DNA from: Lachnospiraceae bacterium
GTDB taxonomy: Bacteria > Bacillota > Clostridia > Lachnospirales > Lachnospiraceae
Assembly: GCA_024694965.1 (NCBI GenBank)
Contig: JAILJC010000014.1
Location: 1 to 33,759 of the forward strand
Direction of reading: 5' to 3'
Length of the DNA: 33,759 bases
Position numbers and translations under genes: made by a program. Within the stretch, counting starts at the first letter, position 1; each line of letters begins with the position of its first letter. Of the stretch, positions 7,899 through 17,164 are shown piece after piece. Under the pieces are notes generated by a model. The model was not told the DNA's origin and made no database searches. It saw nothing but the letters and a program-made list of their open reading frames with translations.

Positions 7899-9307
7899 TT
7901 AAGGCTCCAATTCTTCCGTAATCCCTTAGGATAATGATTCTTGATTATATTTCCCGTAAGCTTGCCCCAGCCGAGGCTTATTCCATTATAGCATACAAGG
8001 CACCATCCGCCCAAACCTTCATGCGGGATCGTCATGCCGGCAAGGTATGCTCTTGCCTCCTCGTATGTTATGTCAACCGAATTGATGACCTCCTCCTTCT
8101 TAAGAGTCATTGCCCACGCATGCGCAGGCTCAAACCGGTTCTTTAAAAACGTTCCAAGCTGCAGGCCCGGCCTTACGACCTTAAGCCCGTCAAGTTTGGG
8201 AGCTCCTCCGGGTACAAGATACAGATTGTCCCCGAAGAACAAAAGACGTTCAGCCGCTTCATAATCCCCCCGCAGAAGATCATCCGGGATAAGCTCCTTA
8301 AGAAAGTTTAAATACTCCTTAAGCCTTTCATCACGGGCATCCTTCTTTCGTCTCCTTCCCGCATCCCGGTTTGTGATCTTATCACTCTCCGCGTCAGTTT
8401 GGTCCTTTACGGGTCCCCTTGAAAGCTTAGCCACAAAATGGCCTTCGCCGCGGATCTTATGCGGGTAAAGCTTCTCCATCGATATGAGTTCATATTCGGG
8501 ATGTAAATCAAGGAAGCGCTTAACGCATTCCTCATCCTCCTCGGGAGAAAACGTACAGGTTGAATAAACAAGGATGCCGCCGTACCGAAGTGTGCAGGCC
8601 GCATGATCCAGTATCTCATCCTGCCTTGCAGCGCACATCTTAACATTTTCAAGGCTCCATTCGCTCACTGCCTGCTCGTTCTTACGAAACATCCCTTCAC
8701 CGGAACACGGTGCATCCACAAGTACCTTATCGAAGAATCCCGGGAAGGTCCTTCCTATCTTTTCCGGAGTTTCATTTAACACTATCGCATTTTTAACCGC
8801 CATGCGCTCTATATTGGAAGACAGGATCAAAGCTCTCTGGCGTACATATTCGTTTGATATGAGCATCCCTTCGCCCCCAAGGTCTGCCGCTATCTGTGTA
8901 GACTTGCCTCCCGGTGCGGCGCACATATCAAGCACCCTCTCCCCGGGCTTTATATCCATAAGGCTTACGGGCTTCATGGCGCTCGGCTCCTGTATATAAA
9001 AGGCCCCGGCTTCATGAAGCGGACTTGATCCGGGTCCCCTTACCTTACTCTCGTCATCTGACGCATCTTTGTTTAAACTGTAATAGAACCCGCACTCCTC
9101 CCAGGGCACGGGTTCACGTTCTATTACAAGGTTATCCCCAGCTTCTTTTTCAAGGTCTGAAAGAAACGCAAGAAGCTGCGCCCGATCCGCCTTAAGCAGA
9201 TTCAGACGCAGCGCCTTATATTCCGGTGCTTCCAGACTTCTTATGAAGTCATCGTACTCATCCTCAAGGAGATCCTTCATCCTTATGCGGTAATCTATCG
9301 GAAGCAT
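7895..9307 (-). CDS. RsmF/NOL1-NOP2-Sun type rRNA (cytosine-C5) methyltransferase
   Basis: A 470-aa SAM-dependent RNA m5C methyltransferase. It has an N-terminal RNA-binding part and a Rossmann domain with SAM motif VLDMCAAPGGKS (about 105-116). Both conserved cysteines are present: VDAPCSGEGMF (motif IV) and STCTFSPEE (motif VI, the catalytic nucleophile). The C-terminal ~170 residues match the RsmF-type PUA-like extension. It would methylate a cytosine of 16S rRNA in the cytoplasm; the precise position is not readable here. The start ATG follows AGAGGAG. It is the first gene of the run to 2075. A general housekeeping role beside a metal sensor may simply be a shared promoter. Confidence 0.9.
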   Translation of the reverse strand: MLPIDYRIRMKDLLEDEYDDFIRSLEAPEYKALRLNLLKADRAQLLAFLSDLEKEAGDNLVIEREPVPWEECGFYYSLNKDASDDESKVRGPGSSPLHEAGAFYIQEPSAMKPVSLMDIKPGERVLDMCAAPGGKSTQIAADLGGEGMLISNEYVRQRALILSSNIERMAVKNAIVLNETPEKIGRTFPGFFDKVLVDAPCSGEGMFRKNEQAVSEWSLENVKMCAARQDEILDHAACTLRYGGILVYSTCTFSPEEDEECVKRFLDLHPEYELISMEKLYPHKIRGEGHFVAKLSRGPVKDQTDAESDKITNRDAGRRRKKDARDERLKEYLNFLKELIPDDLLRGDYEAAERLLFFGDNLYLVPGGAPKLDGLKVVRPGLQLGTFLKNRFEPAHAWAMTLKKEEVINSVDITYEEARAYLAGMTIPHEGLGGWCLVCYNGISLGWGKLTGNIIKNHYPKGLRKNWSLK

Positions 9308-9332
9308 ATACTCTCCTCTTAATATTTTAGCT

Positions 9333-9351
9333 CTGTCCCCTGAACGGACAG
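9333..9351. repeat. Short inverted repeat in the methyltransferase leader
   Basis: CTGTCC and GGACAG form a perfect 6-bp inverted repeat with a 7-base spacer, just downstream of the predicted -10 box. It could be an operator for the ArsR protein encoded in the same operon or a 5' hairpin. It does not match the usual ArsR 12-2-12 repeat, so this is only a candidate. Confidence 0.3.
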
Positions 9352-9356
9352 GCTGC

Positions 9357-9386
9357 AGTATAACATCCTATAACGTCACCTGTTAC
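9357..9386 (-). promoter_or_regulatory. Predicted promoter of the methyltransferase-arsR-zinc ribbon-ABC run
   Basis: On the minus strand GTAACA (4 of 6 consensus), an 18-base spacer and TATACT (5 of 6) are followed by the start codon about 50 bases downstream. It is the best sigma-A candidate in the 9308-9582 gap. Confidence 0.45.
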
Positions 9387-9476
9387 GGAAGCCCGGAAAT
9401 ATGTTACCGGTCCGGCTTACATAGTGGGGAACACGGCTATACCGGAACGGTTTTTCCTCCCTTATTACGCAACGAA

Positions 9477-9496
9477 GAGACTGCAAAAACAGTCTC
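9477..9496. repeat. 7-bp hairpin between convergent-spaced units
   Basis: GAGACTG-CAAAAA-CAGTCTC is a perfect 7-bp inverted repeat with a 6-base loop. It lies about 90 bases after the TetR-type gene. Neither side is followed by a clear T-run on the matching strand, so a terminator call is doubtful. The rest of 9387-9563 holds nothing I can name. Confidence 0.35.
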
Positions 9497-9563
9497 CCCT
9501 TTCTCACCTCGTTAAACAGGATACACTATATTTAGTTAAAACGCAAGGTCAAAATACAAAATA

Positions 9564-9580
9564 TTGTTGTTATTCAACAA
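9564..9580 (-). terminator. Possible weak terminator of the TetR-type gene
   Basis: Two bases after the stop codon the minus strand reads TTGTTG-AATAA-CAACAA followed by TATTTTGTATTTTG, a small AT-rich stem and a T-rich tail. Stem stability is low, so termination would be partial. Confidence 0.35.
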
Positions 9581-9582
9581 GA

Positions 9583-11274
9583 TCAGAATTTAAGCGGCCT
9601 GTAAATATGCCTGTCCTCGTCATCGTCATCCGATACCGGGTTATTGCGCTTTACGTTATCGGGCTTGAAATCCGGAAGCACCGGTGCGGGACCCATGCTC
9701 TCAAGTTCCCTGTTGCGCTCGATCTCGGCCGTCTCACGGTCCGTATTGCTCATTATCTTCTCGGACAGGTCGGATATGTCGAAACTATCATCACCGCCCG
9801 AAAGCTCGCCTTCATCATCGTCCGTAACAAATATCTGTATGTTCTCGCTGCTGTCGTAGGGTATGCCCCTGCCGCCCCTTGAATCGGTGCCGTAGCTGAA
9901 GTCACCGAGACGTGACTCTTCGTAGAAGGCTATATCCGATGCGGGAACATATGATACGACCTTGGGCGAAGCCGCATATGTCTCATCACCGATGCCCGGC
10001 TGCGATCCGTCGTAAATCCTGTAGCCGCCCTCGAAGTAATCCATGGATACAGTAGCAGAGTCAGCCTTAGGTACCTCCTCTTTAACGGCTTCCTTTTCTT
10101 CTTTAAGTTCTTTATCCTCGTTAACCGCATCGTCTTTATCTGCGGGTTCTTCTTCCTTAACTTCCTCTTCTTCCTTATCAGAGTCAGCCTCTTTAGAATC
10201 AGTATCTTCAGAATCAGTAACTTCAGAATCAGCCTCCTCAGAATCAGCTTCATCGGCTTCTTCGGTCACGCTGACGGGAACCTTGATAACGGGAGCTTCA
10301 TGAGGTTCTTCGGCAACAGGTTCTTCCTCCTCGTCTGCCTTTTCAACAGCAGCAGGCTCTTCGGCAACAGGCTCATCAATAACAGGCTCCTTAACCTCTG
10401 CCTCCGGTTCATCTGCAGGTGCCTCGGCTTCGGTACCCGGTACTTCCTCCCCGCCGGCCTGCTCTGCCGCTTCTTCAGCCTGCCCGGCCGTCTCTTCGGC
10501 CTTACCGTAAGCCGACTTCTTTCCGAGCGCAAGCCTCTCCTCGAAGGAAAGCTGGGAAACGGGCTCTTCGGGCTCGGGCTTTAACAGCATTTCTTCACGC
10601 ATGCTGTCCATAACGGAATCATCGCGCTCAACCTCAGGTTCACCCTCGGGGATGACCTCCGGCTTTTCACCGTCCTTGTAAAAATGGTCGCGAAGCATCG
10701 AAAGATAGGATGCGAATTCGGCATTCATCTCATCAAGATCCGGTGTTCCCTCCCTGAATTTGTCCTTAATATAACCGTCGGACATCCAGCCTATCAGCTT
10801 TATGATCTTCTTCTGGTCAACGGGACCCGCGAACCTTGACATGTCGGCCTTCTTATATATACCGGCATATGTATTCTCGATAACGCCCGCGGATTCATTA
10901 ATGACCCTTAAGGCGTCGGGATGTGTTTCGAATTTGGCGCTGCTTAAGAACTGCTGCATATAGGGATAGTTTTTCATAACCCTTGTCTTTGCGAGCTCGA
11001 TCATCCTCTGGATGGAGAAGAAGTCCCTCTCATCCCTGCGGACGGTCTGCGTAAGCTCAAGCAGCATATATTTGATGCTGTAATCGTATACGAACTCATA
11101 CACGCCCTGTTTGCTTATGAAATAATGGAACAGAAGGCCCTTGGATATCCCAGCCTCCTTTACCATGACGTCGGTGCTTGCCTTCCTGTATCCGTTTTCG
11201 GCAAATACCATGAGAGCCGCATTGATTATGGCGTCCTGTTTTTCCTTTTTTACATCAAAAAACTTCGGATTCAT
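9583..11274 (-). CDS. TetR family regulator with ~360-residue acidic C-terminal extension
   Basis: 563 aa, against about 190-220 for normal TetR proteins. Residues 8-60 form the TetR DNA-binding domain (AALMVFAENGYRKAST, then ISKGLLFHYFISKQGVY). Residues 60-200 look like a helical ligand/dimer domain. From about 201 to 563 the chain is low-complexity and very rich in Glu, Asp, Ala, Pro and Ser, with a five-copy DSExx repeat (about 340-365), and it ends in a mixed-charge tail. No membrane segment is seen. The reading frame is continuous and codon use matches neighbours, so it is not a frameshift artefact. The start ATG follows AAGGAAGG. It stands alone between two operons, with possible operators upstream. 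Confidence 0.88.
   Translation of the reverse strand: MNPKFFDVKKEKQDAIINAALMVFAENGYRKASTDVMVKEAGISKGLLFHYFISKQGVYEFVYDYSIKYMLLELTQTVRRDERDFFSIQRMIELAKTRVMKNYPYMQQFLSSAKFETHPDALRVINESAGVIENTYAGIYKKADMSRFAGPVDQKKIIKLIGWMSDGYIKDKFREGTPDLDEMNAEFASYLSMLRDHFYKDGEKPEVIPEGEPEVERDDSVMDSMREEMLLKPEPEEPVSQLSFEERLALGKKSAYGKAEETAGQAEEAAEQAGGEEVPGTEAEAPADEPEAEVKEPVIDEPVAEEPAAVEKADEEEEPVAEEPHEAPVIKVPVSVTEEADEADSEEADSEVTDSEDTDSKEADSDKEEEEVKEEEPADKDDAVNEDKELKEEKEAVKEEVPKADSATVSMDYFEGGYRIYDGSQPGIGDETYAASPKVVSYVPASDIAFYEESRLGDFSYGTDSRGGRGIPYDSSENIQIFVTDDDEGELSGGDDSFDISDLSEKIMSNTDRETAEIERNRELESMGPAPVLPDFKPDNVKRNNPVSDDDDEDRHIYRPLKF
10181..10255 (-). repeat. Five-copy 15-base tandem repeat inside the TetR-type gene
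   Basis: Five units of 15 bases, the inner ones of form GAATCAGNNNCTTCA on the plus strand, encode the pentapeptide series DSEEA, DSEVT, DSEDT, DSKEA, DSD. The unit length is a multiple of three, so copy-number change would keep the frame and only alter the length of the acidic tail. Confidence 0.75.
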
Positions 11275-11302
11275 ACCCTATACCTTCCTTAGCACAACCA
11301 TA

Positions 11303-11321
11303 TTTGACTGATAAAGTCAAA
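11303..11321. promoter_or_regulatory. Candidate TetR-type operator
   Basis: TTTGACT-GATAA-AGTCAAA is a perfect 7-bp inverted repeat with a 5-base spacer, 29 bases upstream of the TetR-type start codon. Size and position suit a TetR autorepression site. Binding is inferred, not shown. Confidence 0.5.
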
Positions 11322-11374
11322 CCCCATACTAAGGTTAACATAATCGTAATAATCATGCAAGCACAGTATATTGT

Positions 11375-11390
11375 ATCCGCATCTGCGGAT
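11375..11390. promoter_or_regulatory. Second palindrome upstream of the TetR-type gene
   Basis: ATCCGCA-TC-TGCGGAT is a perfect 7-bp inverted repeat with a 2-base centre, about 100 bases upstream of the start codon. It does not share sequence with the palindrome at 11303-11321, so a different regulator may bind it, or it is a chance hairpin. Confidence 0.35.
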
Positions 11391-11451
11391 GCCACTATAT
11401 TTTGTGTTTTCGGATGTTCTCAGGGGATGCTCATATGCGGATTTTGACTTG

Positions 11452-11522
11452 ATGGTGGCACGGGGACGGTTCTTTTGCCACCCGTTTTTGGGGTGGCAAA
11501 AGAACCGTCCCCGTGCCACCAT
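11452..11522. repeat. Perfect 32-bp inverted repeat with 7-base loop
   Basis: The arms 11452-11483 and 11491-11522 are exact reverse complements, 32 bases each, around the loop GTTTTTG. The core GGGGACGGTTCTTTTG is, from memory, a motif seen in interspersed REP/MITE-like repeats of many bacteria. The right arm ends one base from the stop codon of the GGDEF-EAL gene, so it forms the start of its 3' untranslated region. The stem would strongly stabilise or end that transcript, but no T-run follows, so it is not a standard intrinsic terminator. Confidence 0.85.
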
Positions 11523-14270
11523 TTAATATAATATGCTCCTGTCCTCGTCGGTGAGTTCGCCCATGGGTTCATCGAAATCCGCCGGCGGATCCATCTTATC
11601 CTCATATCCGGATACGTACTTCTCTTCGAAAATATATCTGCGCATGGGCTTGTCGAAATAGAAGCCCTGGATGAGCCTTATGTTCATATCGTCGAGGACG
11701 CGCAGCTGCTCCTCCGTCTCGATACCTTCAACACATATCTTAACCTTGAGTGCATCAGCCAGCTCGCCGACCATCCTTACGAAGGCCTGTGCATACTGAT
11801 CGACGGCCAGGTCCTTAACGAAGCTCTGGTCTACCTTTATAACATCGAGCGGTATCTCGCGGATATGCGAAAGCGACGAATAACCGGTACCGAAATCATC
11901 AAGCGCTATCCTTACACCGAGCTTCTTGATACTGCCAAGGATCTTCTTCATCCTCTCCATATCGTTTATTGCAAGGCTCTCCGTAACCTCAAGGGTTAAG
12001 TTCCTCGGATTGATTCCGGTTTCCCTAATGATGTTTTCAACCGTCTCGACAACGTCGTTCTGCAAAAGCTGCACAACCGACAGGTTAACATTTACCTTAT
12101 AATACGGATGTCCGTTTTCGTTCCAGTACTTGCAGGCCTCACATGCCTCCTTAAGCACATAGTTTCCAATCGGGTTTATAAGTCCAAGGTATTCTGCAAG
12201 CGGGATAAAGTCACCCGGGGATACGAATCCGAGTTCCGACGAATTCCACCTTATGAGAGCCTCGGCACCCGTACATATGCAGCCCTTCTCCGTATCGATG
12301 ATGGGCTGATAGTAAACCTCAAACTCCTTGTAGTCATCGCTAGTGGCATCCCTCATGCTCTTTTCCATGTCAAGACGCCTGCTCGAATCGGAATCCCTGC
12401 TGTCGCTGTAGAAAGCCGTCCTGTTCTTACCGCCGCGCTTAGCTTCGTACATGGCGATATCGGCCTTCTTTATGACATCCTGGACGGTATCTCCTTCATC
12501 CGGGAAGGTAACGATACCCATACTGGTCGTACAGTAGTAATCCGCGCCCTTTAAGAACCACGGCTTGTTAAATACTATACGTATCTCCTCGATGATATCG
12601 TTAAATTTCCTCATGCTCGAATGAGGTATTATGATGATGAACTCGTCACCGCCCATTCGGTAACACGAATTCTCCACACCGTCTATCCTTGAAAGGCAGT
12701 GTGAAATAGCCTTAAGAAGGACATCGCCGTACTGATGGCCCAGTCCGTCATTGATATGCTTAAAGTCATCCAGGTCAAGGTACAGCAGCGCACCCTTGCT
12801 GTGGTTTAACTTGGCGTCCTCGATAAAGTGAGCTAAGTCCCTTTCACAGCTCATCCTGTTATAAAGTCCTGTCAGGAAGTCATTGTTAGCCTGCTGCTCT
12901 ATCTTCTGCTGGTACAGCTTCTTATCAGTTATGTCAACTATAGAACAAAGTAAAACCCTGCGGCCGTCCACCCATCTTATATATGTGGTATTAAGGTCAT
13001 ACCACTTTCTCTTCTGGGGATATTCGACCTCATAATACGATGTGCCGCCGTTGTAATCCTTGTCGCGCTCGAACAGCCGCTCAACGGTGCCGTCCTCCAT
13101 CTCGTTTGCGAACGAATTCTTAAACATCCTGTTCGCGAACAGGATCTGGCCCGATTCGATATCACGAACGTAGATAGCCGTACCTACGTTGTCAAGGATC
13201 GATTCGAGCGACTTATATGAACTTGCAAGTGAATTCTTCTGGATACGCTTTTCAAGTATGCTCTGCAGGATACGCTCCGCATCACCGAAAAACTTGATCT
13301 CATCCCGGTCCCACATCCTTCCGGGAGAATCATCCGCAAACACAACGTACATGGCAACCTGCCTGTTGGGCTTGCTTGTAAATATGGGAAGTGCGACCAG
13401 CGCAGTTAAGTCAAGTCCGTTAAGCCAGTCCCTTGCTTCCTGCTCAAGCCTTGTCTTATATGAAACGACCGTCGGCTTATCGCCAACAAGCTTCATGTAT
13501 TTAAGCAGATCATCCGTCTTTGTTACGCCGTGAAGCGAAGACTTGCCTTCCTTAAGGAATTCTCCGAGTACATCGACTCCCGTGCCGCTGACATTGGGAC
13601 GCAGGACATATGCATGCGCAATATCGGCGAAGTTGCCCACATATCCTACCATCTGATGGCATATATCTTCAAAAACATCATCACTGTCAAGCAGGGAAAC
13701 TATATCTGTCATGAACTCGGATTTGCGCAGTTCATGCAGCATCTCGAGTTCGGCAGACTTGCTCTTTACCGATTCCGCGATCGCGTCAACCCTTAAATAT
13801 GTGGTTGAATAAACCCTGGTGGAGATAATACGCAGAAAATCAATAGATCTTAAGAAATCCTCTTCACTTATCTTGGTGTGGAAATTAAGCAGAGAATCCG
13901 AATCCTCTATGCCCTCTATAACGGCACATACGATCCAGCATATGGCGGGAATGCCTTCAAACTTAATGACGATACCGGCCATCTTGACATTGGAAAACTC
14001 CGTATCTTCAATGACCTGCTCCTCGGCCGATAAATGCATGAGCCTTTCATATATCTGCTTTGCCTGCTCAGTGGATATCGCAGACTTGAGCCTGTCCATC
14101 TCAACGCGGTCACCAGACATTTCGGTGATCTGCCCGCCTTCATCATTCAAAAGATAAAGGAACAGTCCGGCCATGTCTGCATAGTAATCCTGAAGAGTCT
14201 GCAGCCATTCGGAATCTATATCAACCTTATGCTCCAAAGTGTTAGGGGAGCCTTCCCTTATCTGTGTCAT
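11523..14270 (-). CDS. Sensor GGDEF-EAL protein (c-di-GMP turnover) with GAF and PAS domains
   Basis: 915 aa, no clear membrane helix, so probably cytoplasmic. Order: an N-terminal sensor-like domain (about 10-160, perhaps PocR-like), GAF-like (about 180-345), PAS (about 350-465), GGDEF (about 470-630) and EAL (about 645-895). GGDEF is intact (540-544, YRMGGDEF), but the RxxD inhibitory site is absent. The EAL domain keeps EALIRW (670-672), TLEVTES, DDFGTGYSS (about 790) and VEGIETEEQ, so phosphodiesterase activity is likely. It probably switches between making and degrading c-di-GMP according to bound ligands. The start ATG follows AAGGA. It comes 18 bases after the small membrane protein gene and is the last gene of the guaB operon. 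Confidence 0.93.
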   Translation of the reverse strand: MTQIREGSPNTLEHKVDIDSEWLQTLQDYYADMAGLFLYLLNDEGGQITEMSGDRVEMDRLKSAISTEQAKQIYERLMHLSAEEQVIEDTEFSNVKMAGIVIKFEGIPAICWIVCAVIEGIEDSDSLLNFHTKISEEDFLRSIDFLRIISTRVYSTTYLRVDAIAESVKSKSAELEMLHELRKSEFMTDIVSLLDSDDVFEDICHQMVGYVGNFADIAHAYVLRPNVSGTGVDVLGEFLKEGKSSLHGVTKTDDLLKYMKLVGDKPTVVSYKTRLEQEARDWLNGLDLTALVALPIFTSKPNRQVAMYVVFADDSPGRMWDRDEIKFFGDAERILQSILEKRIQKNSLASSYKSLESILDNVGTAIYVRDIESGQILFANRMFKNSFANEMEDGTVERLFERDKDYNGGTSYYEVEYPQKRKWYDLNTTYIRWVDGRRVLLCSIVDITDKKLYQQKIEQQANNDFLTGLYNRMSCERDLAHFIEDAKLNHSKGALLYLDLDDFKHINDGLGHQYGDVLLKAISHCLSRIDGVENSCYRMGGDEFIIIIPHSSMRKFNDIIEEIRIVFNKPWFLKGADYYCTTSMGIVTFPDEGDTVQDVIKKADIAMYEAKRGGKNRTAFYSDSRDSDSSRRLDMEKSMRDATSDDYKEFEVYYQPIIDTEKGCICTGAEALIRWNSSELGFVSPGDFIPLAEYLGLINPIGNYVLKEACEACKYWNENGHPYYKVNVNLSVVQLLQNDVVETVENIIRETGINPRNLTLEVTESLAINDMERMKKILGSIKKLGVRIALDDFGTGYSSLSHIREIPLDVIKVDQSFVKDLAVDQYAQAFVRMVGELADALKVKICVEGIETEEQLRVLDDMNIRLIQGFYFDKPMRRYIFEEKYVSGYEDKMDPPADFDEPMGELTDEDRSILY

Positions 14271-14288
14271 TAACTCAATCCTTCGTCT

Positions 14289-15056
14289 TTACGATTTCTT
14301 CGATTTCTTAGATTTTCCGTTAAGGTTATATACGATGATACCTATAACGGTAGCCAGTGCCGCATATATCAATCCAAGCCCTATTATACGGGGTACGCTC
14401 CTCTCGGGGCTTGACGGGTACGGTATCAGCGTGAAGCACTGCGATATCGTATATGTCCTCAAAAACTTAAATACCGGTATCCCGGGCGGCTCCTTTGCAA
14501 GCAGCAGGATGATCCGCGGTATGATCAGAGTCAGCAAAAAGAAGCCCGCATAAGCCTTTCGTTTGTCCTTAAAGCAGAACAGGAACATTGTGGCAAATGC
14601 GATGCCTGCAAGAAATAGCGGCATTGCAAGGAACATCTTTAAGCAGAAGGTCCTTACGGCATCATTGCTTAAAACCTTATCGTTCATCTGGAACAGGAAT
14701 GTTGTAACGATCAGTACCACAAATGTGATTACCAGAAAAACAAAAGCAAGCAGCGTACCCGAAATCAGCTTTGAAAGATACGTCTTAGTCCTTTCAGGCT
14801 TCTTCGCCTTCGGATATCCCTTACCGAAAACCATATGTGCAATGAAGATGCAGGTTAAATACGGTACAATAAACGACCATGCCGCATATTCCATGATATT
14901 GTAAGCATATGTCCCTTCGTTTGTTCCGTATATCGCCCTGAACGCAACAACCGCTATATTCGCAATAATACACAGAACTACGATGCCTCCCGCGTAAAAA
15001 TACGCACCTTTGCTCCGCAGGGCGGCATCGAATTCCTTAAAAATCTGATTGATCAT
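14289..15056 (-). CDS. Six-helix membrane protein, ABC-2 permease-like, unknown function
   Basis: A 255-aa integral membrane protein with about six hydrophobic segments (about 18-37, 58-80, 95-120, 135-160, 165-185 and 225-245) and a Lys/Ser-rich cytoplasmic C-terminus. The layout resembles ABC-2 or stage V-type permeases, but no ATPase gene is adjacent and no signature motif is seen. The chosen ATG has AAGAAAG just upstream; a TTG at 15098 would overlap guaB and has no better ribosome site. It lies between guaB and the GGDEF-EAL gene and is probably co-transcribed with both. Function unknown. Confidence 0.75.
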   Translation of the reverse strand: MINQIFKEFDAALRSKGAYFYAGGIVVLCIIANIAVVAFRAIYGTNEGTYAYNIMEYAAWSFIVPYLTCIFIAHMVFGKGYPKAKKPERTKTYLSKLISGTLLAFVFLVITFVVLIVTTFLFQMNDKVLSNDAVRTFCLKMFLAMPLFLAGIAFATMFLFCFKDKRKAYAGFFLLTLIIPRIILLLAKEPPGIPVFKFLRTYTISQCFTLIPYPSSPERSVPRIIGLGLIYAALATVIGIIVYNLNGKSKKSKKS

Positions 15057-15070
15057 ATCTTTCTTGCGGG

Positions 15071-15087
15071 TAAGGACTAAAGAGTCC

Positions 15088-15089
<2 letters not shown>
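15071..15089 (-). repeat. Small hairpin right after the guaB stop
   Basis: Just after the guaB stop codon the minus strand reads AGGGACT-CTTT-AGTCCTT, a 7-bp stem with one G-T pair and a 4-base loop. No T-run follows. It may slow decay or reduce read-through into the downstream genes. Confidence 0.35.
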
Positions 15090-16548
<1,459 letters not shown>

Positions 16549-16588
16549 TTACCTCCGTTTCTATATAATATTTTAGTATATTTTATTT

Positions 16589-16618
16589 AATATATATTAT
16601 ATTGAGCGCCCTTGTCAA
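16589..16618 (-). promoter_or_regulatory. Predicted sigma-A promoter of guaB
   Basis: The minus strand carries a perfect TTGACA (16613-16618), an 18-base spacer and TATATT (16589-16594), followed by an AT-rich leader and GGAGGT. The -35 box begins 4 bases after the stop of the upstream gene. I see no riboswitch-like structure in the leader of about 40 bases. Confidence 0.65.
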
Positions 16619-16622
16619 CGGC

Positions 16623-17123
16623 TTATACCTCAATGACTTTTCTCGGATAAAGGTTCTTTATCACCTTAAGGAGTTCCTCGTTTGGTTCAAGTCCGATAAG
16701 CTCCTCGGAAGACTGATCCTTAAACACCAGTACCCACACTTTTGAATCGGGTTCACGCGATGAATAATCGGAAACCTTAACCTTCCTCGCCTTATACGGA
16801 TCAAGCTGATGCGAATTGATCGGACAGATGAATTCCATCTTGGAAAGATCGATCGTCCTGACCTTTTTCCTCTTCTGTTTGCTCATGATCTTGTCGATGG
16901 TTATCTCCCTGTCGATGTAGAGGTACTCATATTCAAGATCGAAATTCGGGACTGCAAAATAAGCCAGCAGCCCGAAGATGATAAGCGGGACAAAAAAGAA
17001 AAGGTTCCAGGAAACCGCGGCAACAAGCGATACTCCCGTGAGTAAATAGATGATGTATTTAAGGACTCCCAATAAAGGAGAGCTCTTCCTTGCTACCATG
17101 CATTCAACATACGATTCGTTCAT
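16623..17123 (-). CDS. DUF6106-like membrane protein
   Basis: A 166-aa protein. A short N-terminal stretch (MNESYVECMVARK) is followed by two closely spaced membrane helices (about 17-38 and 41-57) and a ~100-residue soluble domain with FDLEYEY, EITIDKI and a C-terminal EVxxLYPRK-like end. This matches, as I recall, the DUF6106 family common in Lachnospiraceae; no function is known. The start is ATG 17123, 5 bases after GGAGG; the upstream in-frame GTG (17144) would leave that ribosome site inside the gene. A TATACT box at 17153-17158 could serve as its own -10 element, though the -35 is poor. Confidence 0.75.
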   Translation of the reverse strand: MNESYVECMVARKSSPLLGVLKYIIYLLTGVSLVAAVSWNLFFFVPLIIFGLLAYFAVPNFDLEYEYLYIDREITIDKIMSKQKRKKVRTIDLSKMEFICPINSHQLDPYKARKVKVSDYSSREPDSKVWVLVFKDQSSEELIGLEPNEELLKVIKNLYPRKVIEV

Positions 17124-17164
17124 TCCTGCCTCCTGAATAATCACTAAGAATCAGTATACCAAAA

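Noticed and set aside
9424-9882. Plus-strand open frame of 152 codons reaching into the TetR-type gene
   Set aside because: Most of it is antisense to the acidic tail, no ribosome site precedes it, and the product has no recognisable feature.
11452-11522. Standard Rho-independent terminator
   Set aside because: The stem is far longer than usual and no T-run follows it on either strand, so I list it as an inverted repeat element.
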